From Ralstonia sp. RRA (GTDB lineage Bacteria; Pseudomonadota; Gammaproteobacteria; Burkholderiales; Burkholderiaceae), in assembly GCF_037023145.1 (NCBI RefSeq), contig NZ_CP146092.1:1736001-1800000 (forward strand): 64,000 nucleotides of DNA, in the 5' to 3' direction. The position numbers and the translations under genes were made by a program. This document shows positions 36,480-44,055 of this stretch, piece after piece. The notes beneath the pieces were generated by a model. It was not told the origin of the DNA and searched no databases. It worked only from the letters and a program-made list of their open reading frames with translations. How positions within the stretch are numbered: the stretch's first letter is position 1; every line of letters begins with the position of its first letter.

Positions 36480-37016
36480 ATGTTTGCCAAACGCCATCTG
36501 ACCATCAGAACCGTGGTCGCCGCGCTCTGCGCAGCCACAAGCTTTCATGCCTTTGCGGCTTGCCGTGACACCCTGGCGCCAGCCGAACTTTCGGGCAAGG
36601 GCGAACTCTGCATCTTCGGATTCTGCTTCTACGACGCACAGCTCTGGAGTGCAAAAATTCCGGCTGGCTATGATGCTGCTTTCGCGTTGGAAGTCACGTA
36701 CCGACGCCCCGTCACCAGGACCCGCCTCATCAAAACAGCCATTGATGAGATTCGGCGGATTCAGGTGCCTCCGCCATCCGATGCCACTTTGGCGCGATGG
36801 CAGGAGGCGATGATGCCCGCGTTCGTGGACGTGAAGCCCGGCGACACACTGTGCGGCATCTACCTGCCGGACCGCGGTGCACGCTTCTATGCCAATGGGC
36901 AGCTGACAACCGAGGTTGATGACCCCGCCTTTGCCCGCGCCTTCTTCGATATCTGGCTCGCACCCGGCACACGGGCACCTGCCCTGCGCCACCATCTGCT
37001 GGGCGAGTCACAGTGA
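36480..37016 (+). CDS. chalcone isomerase-like secreted protein
   Basis: This protein of about 178 residues has a signal peptide (IRTVVAALCAATSFHAFAAC) and the bacterial chalcone-isomerase-like fold. Landmarks are GKGELCIFGFCFYDAQLWSAKIPAGYD, FALEVTYRRPVTRTRLIKTAIDEI, and GDTLCGIYLPDRGARFYANG. Bacterial members lack the plant catalytic set and are thought to bind fatty acids. The start is taken at 36480, and an in-frame ATG at 36465 is an alternative. Neither has a strong ribosome site. Similar proteins accompany Cfa/DUF1295 clusters. Confidence 0.82.
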   Translation: MFAKRHLTIRTVVAALCAATSFHAFAACRDTLAPAELSGKGELCIFGFCFYDAQLWSAKIPAGYDAAFALEVTYRRPVTRTRLIKTAIDEIRRIQVPPPSDATLARWQEAMMPAFVDVKPGDTLCGIYLPDRGARFYANGQLTTEVDDPAFARAFFDIWLAPGTRAPALRHHLLGESQ

Positions 37017-37027
37017 TGCGCATACGG

Positions 37028-37660
37028 CTAGTTGTCGTCCCCCGGCGACTGAAAGCCTGGTTGCCCAATCTGGCTCGGGAATTGCGGCACGCGCCGGAAG
37101 CGCGACGTGTCGTAGCCCATCGCCTCGAAGCGGTTGAGTGCCGCGCGATAGTCGGCATCGCTCATGTCGGGGTCACGCGAGAACACCCAGCCGAGGCTCT
37201 TGTCCGGATAGCCCAAGAGCGTCACCCGGTATTCCGGGTCGACATACAGCGTCTGCTGCGAAACGTAGATCGGCCAGAACAAGCGCACGCGCCACTCGCC
37301 ACCGCCGCTGCCCGCTACCACCGAATCTACAAACTGCATGCGCTTGAAGGGCGCATCGAAACCGCCGGGGCGGTAGACATAGGCATCGTCGATACGGCCG
37401 TCGGGCCGCAGTGCCCACTCGGCGTAGCTGCCGACGTTGCCGCGCTCGCCAAAGTACGGGATATTCGCGATGACATACCAGCGGCCCATGTAGCGCTGGA
37501 GATCAACCGGCACCGTCTGCAGCGGCACCGCGGCTCGCGGATTGGGATTCGGCGGAGGCCCCGAGCACGCCGCACAGGCAATCAGCAGCGCGGCCACCGA
37601 AAAGTGGCCCGCCCAACGTAACAGGACGCGCGAACCCTGACTTTGACCATGCGTTCCCAT
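37028..37660 (-). CDS. lipocalin (Blc-like) lipoprotein 2
   Basis: This 210-residue lipoprotein has the signal VAALLIACAACSG, then VDLQRYMGRWYVIANIPYFGERGN with the lipocalin GRWY signature, and GYPDKSLGWVFSRDPDMSD. AAGGAGGGC stands before the ATG. It is a second lipocalin, more like classical Blc than the copy at 28.6 kb. It is convergent with the chalcone-isomerase-like gene, and its start overlaps the start of the divergent DUF2878 gene by about 12 bases. Confidence 0.92.
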   Translation of the reverse strand: MGTHGQSQGSRVLLRWAGHFSVAALLIACAACSGPPPNPNPRAAVPLQTVPVDLQRYMGRWYVIANIPYFGERGNVGSYAEWALRPDGRIDDAYVYRPGGFDAPFKRMQFVDSVVAGSGGGEWRVRLFWPIYVSQQTLYVDPEYRVTLLGYPDKSLGWVFSRDPDMSDADYRAALNRFEAMGYDTSRFRRVPQFPSQIGQPGFQSPGDDN

Positions 37661-38179
37661 CGTGCCCTCCTTTATGCAATTGCCGGACAAGCCGGCTGGT
37701 TTGTCTGCGTGCTCAGCGCCGCGCGCGATGCCGCGTGGGTTGGCGTCGCCTTCGTCGCAATACTGCTGGGGCTTCATCTGTGGTTAGCCCGCGAGCCGAA
37801 TAGAGAGTTACGGTTGGTGCTATGGGTGGTCGTGGCTGCGGCGCCTTGGGAGACGTTGCTGATACGCGCCGGACTGATCGACTATCCCCACGGCACACTG
37901 TGGGCCGGGTTCGCGCCACCATGGCTGCTTTCGCTCTGGGTGTTGTTCGCGATCCAATTGAATGTCCTCTTTCGTTGGTTGCGTGGCCGGTGGTGGCTGG
38001 CAACAGTGTTGGGCGCCGTTGCCGGCCCGTTGTCGTTTCGCGCTGGCACTGCCCTCGGGGCGGCACAGATGCCGGATGTGGCGCTCACCATGGCAGTGCT
38101 GGCCGCCGGCTGGGCGCTGTGGATGCCTGTGCTGGTATGGGTAGGCCAGCGCAGCGACGGAACCGGCCAGTTGCCATGA
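37649..38179 (+). CDS. DUF2878 integral membrane protein
   Basis: This 176-residue hydrophobic protein has about five predicted helices, for example FVCVLSAARDAAWVGVAFVAILLGLHLWL and LLSLWVLFAIQLNVLFRWL. The segment LIRAGLIDYPHGTLWAGFAPPWLLSLW is characteristic of DUF2878, whose function is unknown. These proteins usually sit beside Cfa-like methyltransferases and DUF1295 genes, as here. The ATG at 37649 has no clear ribosome site and lies inside the 5' end of the divergent lipocalin gene. Confidence 0.78.
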   Translation: MRSHRALLYAIAGQAGWFVCVLSAARDAAWVGVAFVAILLGLHLWLAREPNRELRLVLWVVVAAAPWETLLIRAGLIDYPHGTLWAGFAPPWLLSLWVLFAIQLNVLFRWLRGRWWLATVLGAVAGPLSFRAGTALGAAQMPDVALTMAVLAAGWALWMPVLVWVGQRSDGTGQLP

Positions 38180-38183
38180 ACGC

Positions 38184-39284
38184 CTAACGCTTGGCGAACC
38201 GGTAATGCGCGACACCCCACTCGTTGCCGCCGGCATAGCCAAACAGCGTCGACACCGCCAGGTAGAACATGCGCCACCGCTGGAACCACACCGCCGCTTC
38301 ACGCTCGCCATAGGTCTGTGCGAACACCGGCATCAAACGGCTGCGGGCAGCATCGAGGTTGGCCAGCCAATGGTTGGCCGTGCGCGCATAGTGCGTGCCG
38401 CTGACCCACCATTGCCTCGTGACACGCAGGTCATCCTGAAAGTGCAGCAGCAGCGCCTCCGACGGCATGGTCCCGCCGGTGAAGAAATACTTCGACATCC
38501 AGTCGGTGCCGTCCTGCACCTGGAAGTGATAGGCCAGCGTGCGGTGCGCAAAGATGTGCACGAACAGCACGGCATCCGGGCGCATCCAGCGCGCAATCTT
38601 GCCAAGCAACAGCCCGTAGTTCTTCATATGCTCGAACATCTCGATCGACACGACGCGGTCAAATCGGCCACCTTTTGGCATGTCCGCAAACTCGAAATCG
38701 ACGATGTTTCCGGTGTGCACGCTCAGGTTGGTCAGGCCACGCTCCGCAGCGCGCGCTTCGATCCAATTGCGCTGGCCCTGCGAGTTGGACAGCGCCACGA
38801 TGCGCGCATTGGGATAGCACTTGGCCATCCACAGCGACAGCGAGCCCCAGCCGCAACCCAGATCGAGAATGCACTGGCCATCTGCCAAGCCCGCCCGTTT
38901 GGCATAGCACGCGAACATGGCCTCTTCTGCCTCGGCCAGCGTTTCACCGCCGGTTGGGTACAGCGCGCACGAGTACTTCAGTTGCGGCCCGAGATGCGCC
39001 TCGAAGAATGCCGGCGGCAGTTCATAGTGCTGCGTGTTTGCTGCATCAGTCTCGATTGCGATAGGGCTGCTTTGCAGTTCGTCGAGCAGGGCGTTGAAGC
39101 GCCGTGATCGAAGCTCGCCGTCATGAATACCCTCGTCCCGCAGGCGCTGGCGCATGAGCGCACGCATGCCCGCGCACACCAGCCCATCGGGCAGCCAGCC
39201 GCGCTCGCAGCATTGGATGAGCCAGCCGTCACTCGGCTCGGCCGCGGCCCGCGGGGGGATGGTGGGTGTCGACAGCGCAGTCAT
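38184..39284 (-). CDS. Cfa-like methyltransferase (UfaM-type) of the folE operon
   Basis: This 366-residue SAM-dependent methyltransferase of the cyclopropane-fatty-acid synthase superfamily has HYELPPAFFEAHLGPQLKYSCALYP, the SAM loop ILDLGCGWGSLSLW, and VVSIEMFEHMKNYG. It lacks the full N-terminal domain of Cfa and groups by these motifs with the methyltransferases linked to furan fatty acid synthesis. It is the last gene of folE-cfa-DUF1295-methyltransferase. The product should modify unsaturated membrane lipids. Confidence 0.85.
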   Translation of the reverse strand: MTALSTPTIPPRAAAEPSDGWLIQCCERGWLPDGLVCAGMRALMRQRLRDEGIHDGELRSRRFNALLDELQSSPIAIETDAANTQHYELPPAFFEAHLGPQLKYSCALYPTGGETLAEAEEAMFACYAKRAGLADGQCILDLGCGWGSLSLWMAKCYPNARIVALSNSQGQRNWIEARAAERGLTNLSVHTGNIVDFEFADMPKGGRFDRVVSIEMFEHMKNYGLLLGKIARWMRPDAVLFVHIFAHRTLAYHFQVQDGTDWMSKYFFTGGTMPSEALLLHFQDDLRVTRQWWVSGTHYARTANHWLANLDAARSRLMPVFAQTYGEREAAVWFQRWRMFYLAVSTLFGYAGGNEWGVAHYRFAKR

Positions 39285-39308
39285 GTGGGGTCTCCTTGGG
39301 TCTGCACA

Positions 39309-40085
39309 TCAATGGCGTGGCGGCCAGGGGATCAGAACGCTCGTGGTACGCGCGTACTCGGCGTAGTCGTCGCGCGTGGCGCGCATGTGGGCTTCCAGCA
39401 TGGGGACGCCCGAGACCTTCACGAGCAGCCACGCCATCGCCACCGGTGGCAGCAGCGTCAGCCACGCTCCCGGCGCGCCAATCGCCAACGGCACATAGGC
39501 GAGCCAATGCACGCATTCAAAGAAGTAGTTCGGATGCCGCGAGTAGCGCCACAGCCCCACCCGGCACGTCTTGCCACGGTGGGCCGGATCGGCGGCAAAC
39601 CTGCGCAGTTGCCTGTCGGCCAATGCTTCCCCGACCACCGCGATCCCCCACAGCATGACCGCAGCTGCCATGGCGAACATGCTTGGCGATTCGGGCCGGT
39701 AGCTCGGCACGGCAAACGCAATCGAGAGGAACATCGACACCGCGGCCTGCAACTGGAAGAAGCCAAACATCTTCCTCGGTGCCGCTGCGCCCCATTCCTC
39801 ACGTAGCTTGCGATAGCGCGCGTCTTCCGGCTTACCGAAATTGCGGCGCCACAAGTGCCAACCGAGTCGGCACCCCCATACCGCACCACCCACGCCGACC
39901 AGCACGCGCGCCTGTTCAGCGCCCGTACCGAGCCATGCATAGAGCAATGCCACCACGCCGAGCGAAAATGCCCACACCGGGTCGATCATGCCGGCGTTCT
40001 CGTTGGGCAACTGCCACGCCCACACGGCACTGAACACGGCCATCAGAAACAACAGCGCAATGATGGCAACACCAAATACCGACAT
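39309..40085 (-). CDS. DUF1295 steroid-reductase-like membrane protein
   Basis: This 258-residue multi-pass protein has the C-terminal GLWRYSRHPNYFFECVHWLAYVPLAIG, the isoprenylcysteine methyltransferase/5-alpha-reductase-like NADPH region, with H-P-N-Y-F invariant. The ATG lies two bases after the Cfa stop. DUF1295 proteins near Cfa-type genes may reduce or oxidise modified acyl chains. The exact reaction is unknown. Confidence 0.88.
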   Translation of the reverse strand: MSVFGVAIIALLFLMAVFSAVWAWQLPNENAGMIDPVWAFSLGVVALLYAWLGTGAEQARVLVGVGGAVWGCRLGWHLWRRNFGKPEDARYRKLREEWGAAAPRKMFGFFQLQAAVSMFLSIAFAVPSYRPESPSMFAMAAAVMLWGIAVVGEALADRQLRRFAADPAHRGKTCRVGLWRYSRHPNYFFECVHWLAYVPLAIGAPGAWLTLLPPVAMAWLLVKVSGVPMLEAHMRATRDDYAEYARTTSVLIPWPPRH

Positions 40086-40087
40086 GC

Positions 40088-41287
40088 TCACCCCCGTTCG
40101 AGCAGGAACTGCGACACGCCGATCCGCCCCTCTTCGAAGCCGGCCTCGCAATAGGCAAAGTACAGCCGCCAGATGCGGATGAAGGCGTCGTCAAAACCGA
40201 GCGAGCGCACCGCATCAAGACGCGCTTCGAAACGTTGGCTCCAGCGGCGCAGCGTCTCGGCGTAGTCGCCGCCAAAGTCGAGTCGGTCAATCACACGCAT
40301 GCGGTGCTGCTCCGCCAGGCGGATGAAGCGCTCGCGACTGGGCAACATGCCACCCGGGAAGATGAACTGCTGAATGAAATCGGTACCGTAGCGGTAGCGC
40401 TCGAAATGCGCCGCATCAATGGTGATGCTCTGTACCAGGGCCCGACCGCCATGGCGTAGACAGCGCACCAGCGTTTGAAAATAGGTTGCCCAGTAGGACT
40501 CGCCCACCGCCTCGAACATCTCGATCGAGGCGATGGCGTCGTACGCGGCATCAAGATCACGGTAATCACGCAGCTCGACGCGGGCCTGCGGCTCACCAGC
40601 AAGGCGCGCTGCCGTGTAGCGGCGCTGCTCTTCTGACAGCGTGATGCCATGCACACGCGCGCCACGCCCACAGGCCATCTCCATGAGACCACCCCAGCCG
40701 CAACCGATCTCAAGCACATCCATACCCCGCCCGACCCTCAGCAGATCGCATGCGCGCTGATACTTGGCAGTCTGCGCATCGGCCAGACTGCCGTGCACGT
40801 TGCCGTTGAACCACGCCGACGAGTACGCCATGCCCTCGTCCAGCCAGAGCCGATAGAAATCGTTACCCAGGTCGTAATGCAAGTGGATATTGCGGCGACT
40901 GCCACGGCGGCTGTTCCTGCGCAGGAGGTGGCGCAGGCGCAGGAGCGAGCGCGCAAGCGCATTCCCGAAGATTGCCTGGTCTAGCGTGGCGGCGTTGACG
41001 ATCGCTAGACGCAGCAGGCTCGTCAGGTTGCCCGAATCGATCCATCCGTCGCGATAGGCCTCGGCAAAGCCCACATCGCCGCTTCGCAAGATGCGTGCAC
41101 AGGCACGCCAGTCCAGGATGCGCAGATCGGCGAACAGCGGCGAGCCGGCGTTACCGATGTGCATCTCGCCGTCGGGCGTGACAAGGTGGAAGAAGCCGTG
41201 CCGCAACCGACCGGCCAGCGCCACGAAAAGACGCCCTGCGGCGGGAACATGGGATGGTACCCAGGCGAGGGACTGCGTGGCGGTCAT
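40088..41287 (-). CDS. cfa: cyclopropane-fatty-acyl-phospholipid synthase
   Basis: This protein of about 399 residues has full Cfa architecture. An N-terminal lipid-binding domain is followed by HYDLGNDFYRLWLDEGMAYSSAWF, the SAM site VLEIGCGWGGLMEMA, SIEMFEAVGESYW and FIFPGGMLPSRERF. It methylenates cis-unsaturated acyl chains of membrane phospholipids using SAM, a protection against acid and singlet oxygen. I prefer the ATG at 41287, preceded by CTGGAGAA. The frame is open further upstream but is not family-like. Confidence 0.92.
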   Translation of the reverse strand: MTATQSLAWVPSHVPAAGRLFVALAGRLRHGFFHLVTPDGEMHIGNAGSPLFADLRILDWRACARILRSGDVGFAEAYRDGWIDSGNLTSLLRLAIVNAATLDQAIFGNALARSLLRLRHLLRRNSRRGSRRNIHLHYDLGNDFYRLWLDEGMAYSSAWFNGNVHGSLADAQTAKYQRACDLLRVGRGMDVLEIGCGWGGLMEMACGRGARVHGITLSEEQRRYTAARLAGEPQARVELRDYRDLDAAYDAIASIEMFEAVGESYWATYFQTLVRCLRHGGRALVQSITIDAAHFERYRYGTDFIQQFIFPGGMLPSRERFIRLAEQHRMRVIDRLDFGGDYAETLRRWSQRFEARLDAVRSLGFDDAFIRIWRLYFAYCEAGFEEGRIGVSQFLLERG

Positions 41288-41450
41288 CGGAAGTTCTCCA
41301 GAGACGACTTGTCGCGAGCATCGCGGCGCAAGAACGGCACGCCCTTGTTCCACGGGCGACGGGCCCGCAAACGGATGCGGCCAATGACCGCAAGGGGCTG
41401 CGCAGGAAAAGGGCGAATCTTCAAGGGAGCCTCTTTGCGTCGTTGAATAC

Positions 41451-42179
41451 TCACCCCTGGCTACGGCCGGGCAGCAGCGCAAGAAATTCGCGCCGCAGGT
41501 TCGGGTCTGTCAGAAACACGCCGCGCATCACGCTGCTGACCATGCGCGATTGGTCGTCTTTCGTGCCGCGCCAGTGCATGCAGTAGTGTTCGGCCTCCAG
41601 AACCACAGCCAGACCATCGGGCGCCATCCGCTCTTCCAGCAAATCGGCAATCTGTTTGATGGCCTCCTCCTGGATCTGCGGGCGGCTCATGACCCAGTCA
41701 ATCAGCCGTGCGTACTTGGACAGCCCGATCAGCTGCGAATCTTGACTGGGCATGACGCCGACCCACGCGCGCCCCATCACCGGACACAGATGGTGCGAGC
41801 ATGCGCTGCGCACCCGCAGCGGCCCCACAACCATCAGTTCATTGAGCCGCTCCACATTCGGAAACGCCGTCACCTCAGGTGCCGCGACATAGCGCCCCGC
41901 AAAAACCTCCCGCACGAACATCTTGGCCACACGGCGAGCGGTTTCCCGGGTGTTGTGGTCCTGCTCCACGTCGATGACGAGCGCGCGCAGCACTGCTTGC
42001 AGACGCTCCTCGACTTCTGCCTGGAGAAGATCGAGCTCGCCATCGCGCAGGTAATCGGCGATGTTGTCGTTTGCATGAAAGCGATGGCCGGCGCTCATCA
42101 ATCGCTCCCGAATCCGGACAGAGAGCGGCACGCTACCCACCGCCCCGGCAAGTCCGGGCGGGTCTAAAGTGAGCTTCAT
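41451..42179 (-). CDS. folE: GTP cyclohydrolase I
   Basis: This 242-residue FolE makes dihydroneopterin triphosphate from GTP. RVAKMFVREVFAGRY, SACSHHLCPVMGRAWVG (zinc Cys and His), GLSKYARLIDW and AEHYCMHWRG (second zinc Cys) are all present. GGAGGC precedes the ATG at 42179. Promoter P2 is 69 bases upstream. A stress-induced second folE fits the need for folate-type photolyase antenna or pterins in the same island. folE is also among the light-induced genes known in Pseudomonas putida. Confidence 0.95.
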   Translation of the reverse strand: MKLTLDPPGLAGAVGSVPLSVRIRERLMSAGHRFHANDNIADYLRDGELDLLQAEVEERLQAVLRALVIDVEQDHNTRETARRVAKMFVREVFAGRYVAAPEVTAFPNVERLNELMVVGPLRVRSACSHHLCPVMGRAWVGVMPSQDSQLIGLSKYARLIDWVMSRPQIQEEAIKQIADLLEERMAPDGLAVVLEAEHYCMHWRGTKDDQSRMVSSVMRGVFLTDPNLRREFLALLPGRSQG

Positions 42180-42247
42180 TGAATTGCCTCCGAAAGTGGG
42201 CGGCGCACTCACCACCCATGCCGGCTCAGGTGGGCTCCTGAGCAACG

Positions 42248-42275
42248 TATACGTAGCTAACTCGCAGGTGGATGC
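42248..42275 (-). promoter_or_regulatory. ECF-type promoter P2 (folE operon), inside the merR 3' end
   Basis: On the minus strand GCATCC (42275-42270) and CGTATA (42253-42248) are separated by 16 bases. The -35 and most of the spacer encode the last residues of the MerR protein (Met-His-Pro-Pro-Ala-Ser-stop), so the promoter is embedded in coding DNA. It should drive folE, cfa, DUF1295 and the second methyltransferase. Confidence 0.82.
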
Positions 42276-43231
42276 ATCGTTTCCGCACGAATGGCGAACT
42301 CCATCGCGTCTTCAAGCATCAGCCGGGCGCGGTTGGCGACATCGCCGAGGTGCCGATGGAGTTGTTCGTCGAGCGAAGACCGCACCGCGCAGCCATCGCT
42401 GAAGCGCTCGAATGCATCGAGCTGGCGGATCAGCGCGACAAGGTGGCGGGGGCATTCGCAAGCGATCGTCTGCGACGCGTTGGCAAAAATCTCTAGCTGG
42501 CGGTCCGTAAAGCGGCGCGCGTTCCGCCGCAAGGGCTGCAGCTTTGCGTAGACCGCGTCCACACGCACCAGTTGCGACAGTTCCTGCAGGATCTGATCGA
42601 GTTCGCTATGTGCGTTTGGCTCTCGATACAGCCGCACGCCTGCGGCACGAAGCATGTCGGTGGAGCGCACCGTGCCGAAGCTATAGATCACGCCAACGGC
42701 GCTGGCGCCCGAGCTGCGCGCCGCAGCCAGGATGGCTTCGGCCGTTTCGGGCTGCAACGACGCGGCTTCCACAATCAATGCGTCTGTGTGCGGCGGTGGC
42801 TCCAGCGGCGTCTGTCCGTCGATGGCTGGCAGCTCGGTAATCGGATCGAGACCCAGCGACGCAAGGGTGCCTTTCCTGCGCCGCACGCGCTCCGCCAATA
42901 GTGAGCCGCAGACGGCAAGCGAAATGACTGCGTGGGCTTGGGGTGGCTGAGGCGCTTCAGCCGCGCTGGATGTTTCGAGCAGTTGCTCAAGCTCGGCGCT
43001 GGCAGCATGCGCGATCGCACCGATGGCGTGCCCCTGATTCACAAGAGACCTCAGAAGCGTGAGCCGTTTGACGTCCTCCCCGGAATACAACCGCTGTCCG
43101 GACTCCGACTTAGCCGGCGAGATCACGCCGTAGCGCTGTTCCCACACGCGGAGCGTGGATACAGGCATCTTGGCCATGCGGGCGGCGGTTCCGCTGCGAT
43201 ACCGGGGCGTTGCGTTGTCTTCGTGCTGCAC
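42257..43231 (-). CDS. MerR-family regulator, second LitR/CarH-paralogue type
   Basis: This is a 324-residue protein with YRSGTAARMAKMPVSTLRVWEQRYGVISPAKSESGQRLYS as the MerR DNA-binding head. Its tail is homologous to that of the MerR protein at 29.6 kb, including CECPRHLVALI. No DxHxxG cobalamin motif is seen. Its position directly ahead of folE, and the pairing of the two paralogues at either end of the island, suggest light or photo-oxidative control. Direct GTACA repeats lie before its start. Confidence 0.87.
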   Translation of the reverse strand: MQHEDNATPRYRSGTAARMAKMPVSTLRVWEQRYGVISPAKSESGQRLYSGEDVKRLTLLRSLVNQGHAIGAIAHAASAELEQLLETSSAAEAPQPPQAHAVISLAVCGSLLAERVRRRKGTLASLGLDPITELPAIDGQTPLEPPPHTDALIVEAASLQPETAEAILAAARSSGASAVGVIYSFGTVRSTDMLRAAGVRLYREPNAHSELDQILQELSQLVRVDAVYAKLQPLRRNARRFTDRQLEIFANASQTIACECPRHLVALIRQLDAFERFSDGCAVRSSLDEQLHRHLGDVANRARLMLEDAMEFAIRAETMHPPAS

Positions 43232-43251
43232 ACTCGTCTCCTAGCAGTGCC

Positions 43252-43278
43252 GTGTACTCACTATGAAACGCTGTACAA
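43252..43278 (-). promoter_or_regulatory. GTACA direct repeats before merR
   Basis: On the minus strand TTGTACAG (43278-43271) and GAGTACAC (43259-43252) place two GTACA cores 19 bases apart, 21 bases upstream of the MerR start. CarH and LitR proteins bind tandem TnTACA repeats, so this may be an autoregulatory site of the LitR-like paralogue. Only the repeat itself is observed. Confidence 0.35.
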
Positions 43279-43602
43279 CCGATATCGTCAACGAAATGAA
43301 GCGCAAAACGCGGTGACTCAGTGCAGTTGAGTTAGATTTGAGTTGTTATTTCACAGGGCCAATGGCCAGTTGCGGCACGTGCGTTCTGGCCGCGCAACAC
43401 CCTTGCCATTGCATTGCTGATCATGATGCAGCACGCGCTGACTGCCTTGCGCGGCCCGCCCAGGTGACGCACTCGCCACCAGTGGTGCACCCAGCACCTT
43501 CCTCTCCCAGCAACCCAGGCGTAACCGGCATAACCAGCGCATGGAATCAAAAGCAGGCGCGAACGCGCCCGCTTCTGAAAAAAACCACGGCGTGTGATCA
43601 GC
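43279..43602. other. gene-free stretch between merR and hsp20
   Basis: No gene is visible. It contains a hairpin-terminator for the hsp20 pair at 43551-43574 and a small GGCCAATGGCC palindrome near 43360. Confidence 0.4.
43551..43574 (-). terminator. hairpin after the hsp20 pair
   Basis: AAGCGGGCGCG and CGCGCCTGCTT pair with one mismatch around a two-base loop, 28 bases beyond the hsp20 stop on the minus strand. A seven-base T-run lies between the stop and the hairpin, and TTGATT follows. Confidence 0.5.
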
Positions 43603-44022
43603 TCAGCCGACGTGGACCTCGATCCGCCGTGGCTTGGCTTCGTCGCGGCGCGGAATCGTCAGCTTGAGCACACCGTCGCGCAGTTGAGCATCGATGCGCG
43701 ACGCATCAAAGTCGGGGCTGAGCACAAAGGTGCGCGAGAAATGCGGGTGCCGGACTTCGCCATGCTGCAAACGCAGACCGGGCGGTGTGGGCACCATCAG
43801 TTCCGCATCGATCGTGAGCGTGCCGTCTTGTACCCGAATATCCAGCTTCTCGCGCGGTACGCCTGGCAGATCGGCATACACAGTAATCCCCTGCTTGTTC
43901 TCAAAGATGTCGACTGGTGGCGCCAGCGGTGTCTGCCTCGTAGCGCCCTGCTCCGCCTGCCGCCGTGAAGCAGCCGCATTGCCCGGCTGCGATTGCGTGG
44001 TCAATTGGGTTGTCTCATTCAT
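43603..44022 (-). CDS. Hsp20-family small heat-shock protein, second gene
   Basis: This 139-residue protein has an alpha-crystallin domain: PPVDIFENKQGITVYADLPGVPREKLDIRVQDGTLTIDAE at the front and GVLKLTIPRRDEAKPRRIEV at the end, with the L-x-I tail motif replaced by IEVHV. GGAG before the ATG at 44022 favours that start over one 15 bases upstream. It lies 33 bases after the other Hsp20 gene, so they form an operon and probably a hetero-oligomer. Confidence 0.92.
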   Translation of the reverse strand: MNETTQLTTQSQPGNAAASRRQAEQGATRQTPLAPPVDIFENKQGITVYADLPGVPREKLDIRVQDGTLTIDAELMVPTPPGLRLQHGEVRHPHFSRTFVLSPDFDASRIDAQLRDGVLKLTIPRRDEAKPRRIEVHVG

Positions 44023-44055
44023 GATGTGCTCCGTCATTGGTCTGCAAGGCGTGGC

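Noticed and set aside
36240..36497. An 85-codon minus-strand frame with protein-like text (FYLHPGIFPGLRTQLPMNP) ahead of the chalcone-isomerase-like gene
   Set aside because: It has no ribosome site, overlaps the divergent gene start, and matches no family I know. It could be a relic, but I cannot support it as a gene.
36240..36995. Long minus-strand frame opposite the chalcone-isomerase-like gene
   Set aside because: Most of it is the complement of a gene with a signal peptide and family motifs, so it is a shadow.
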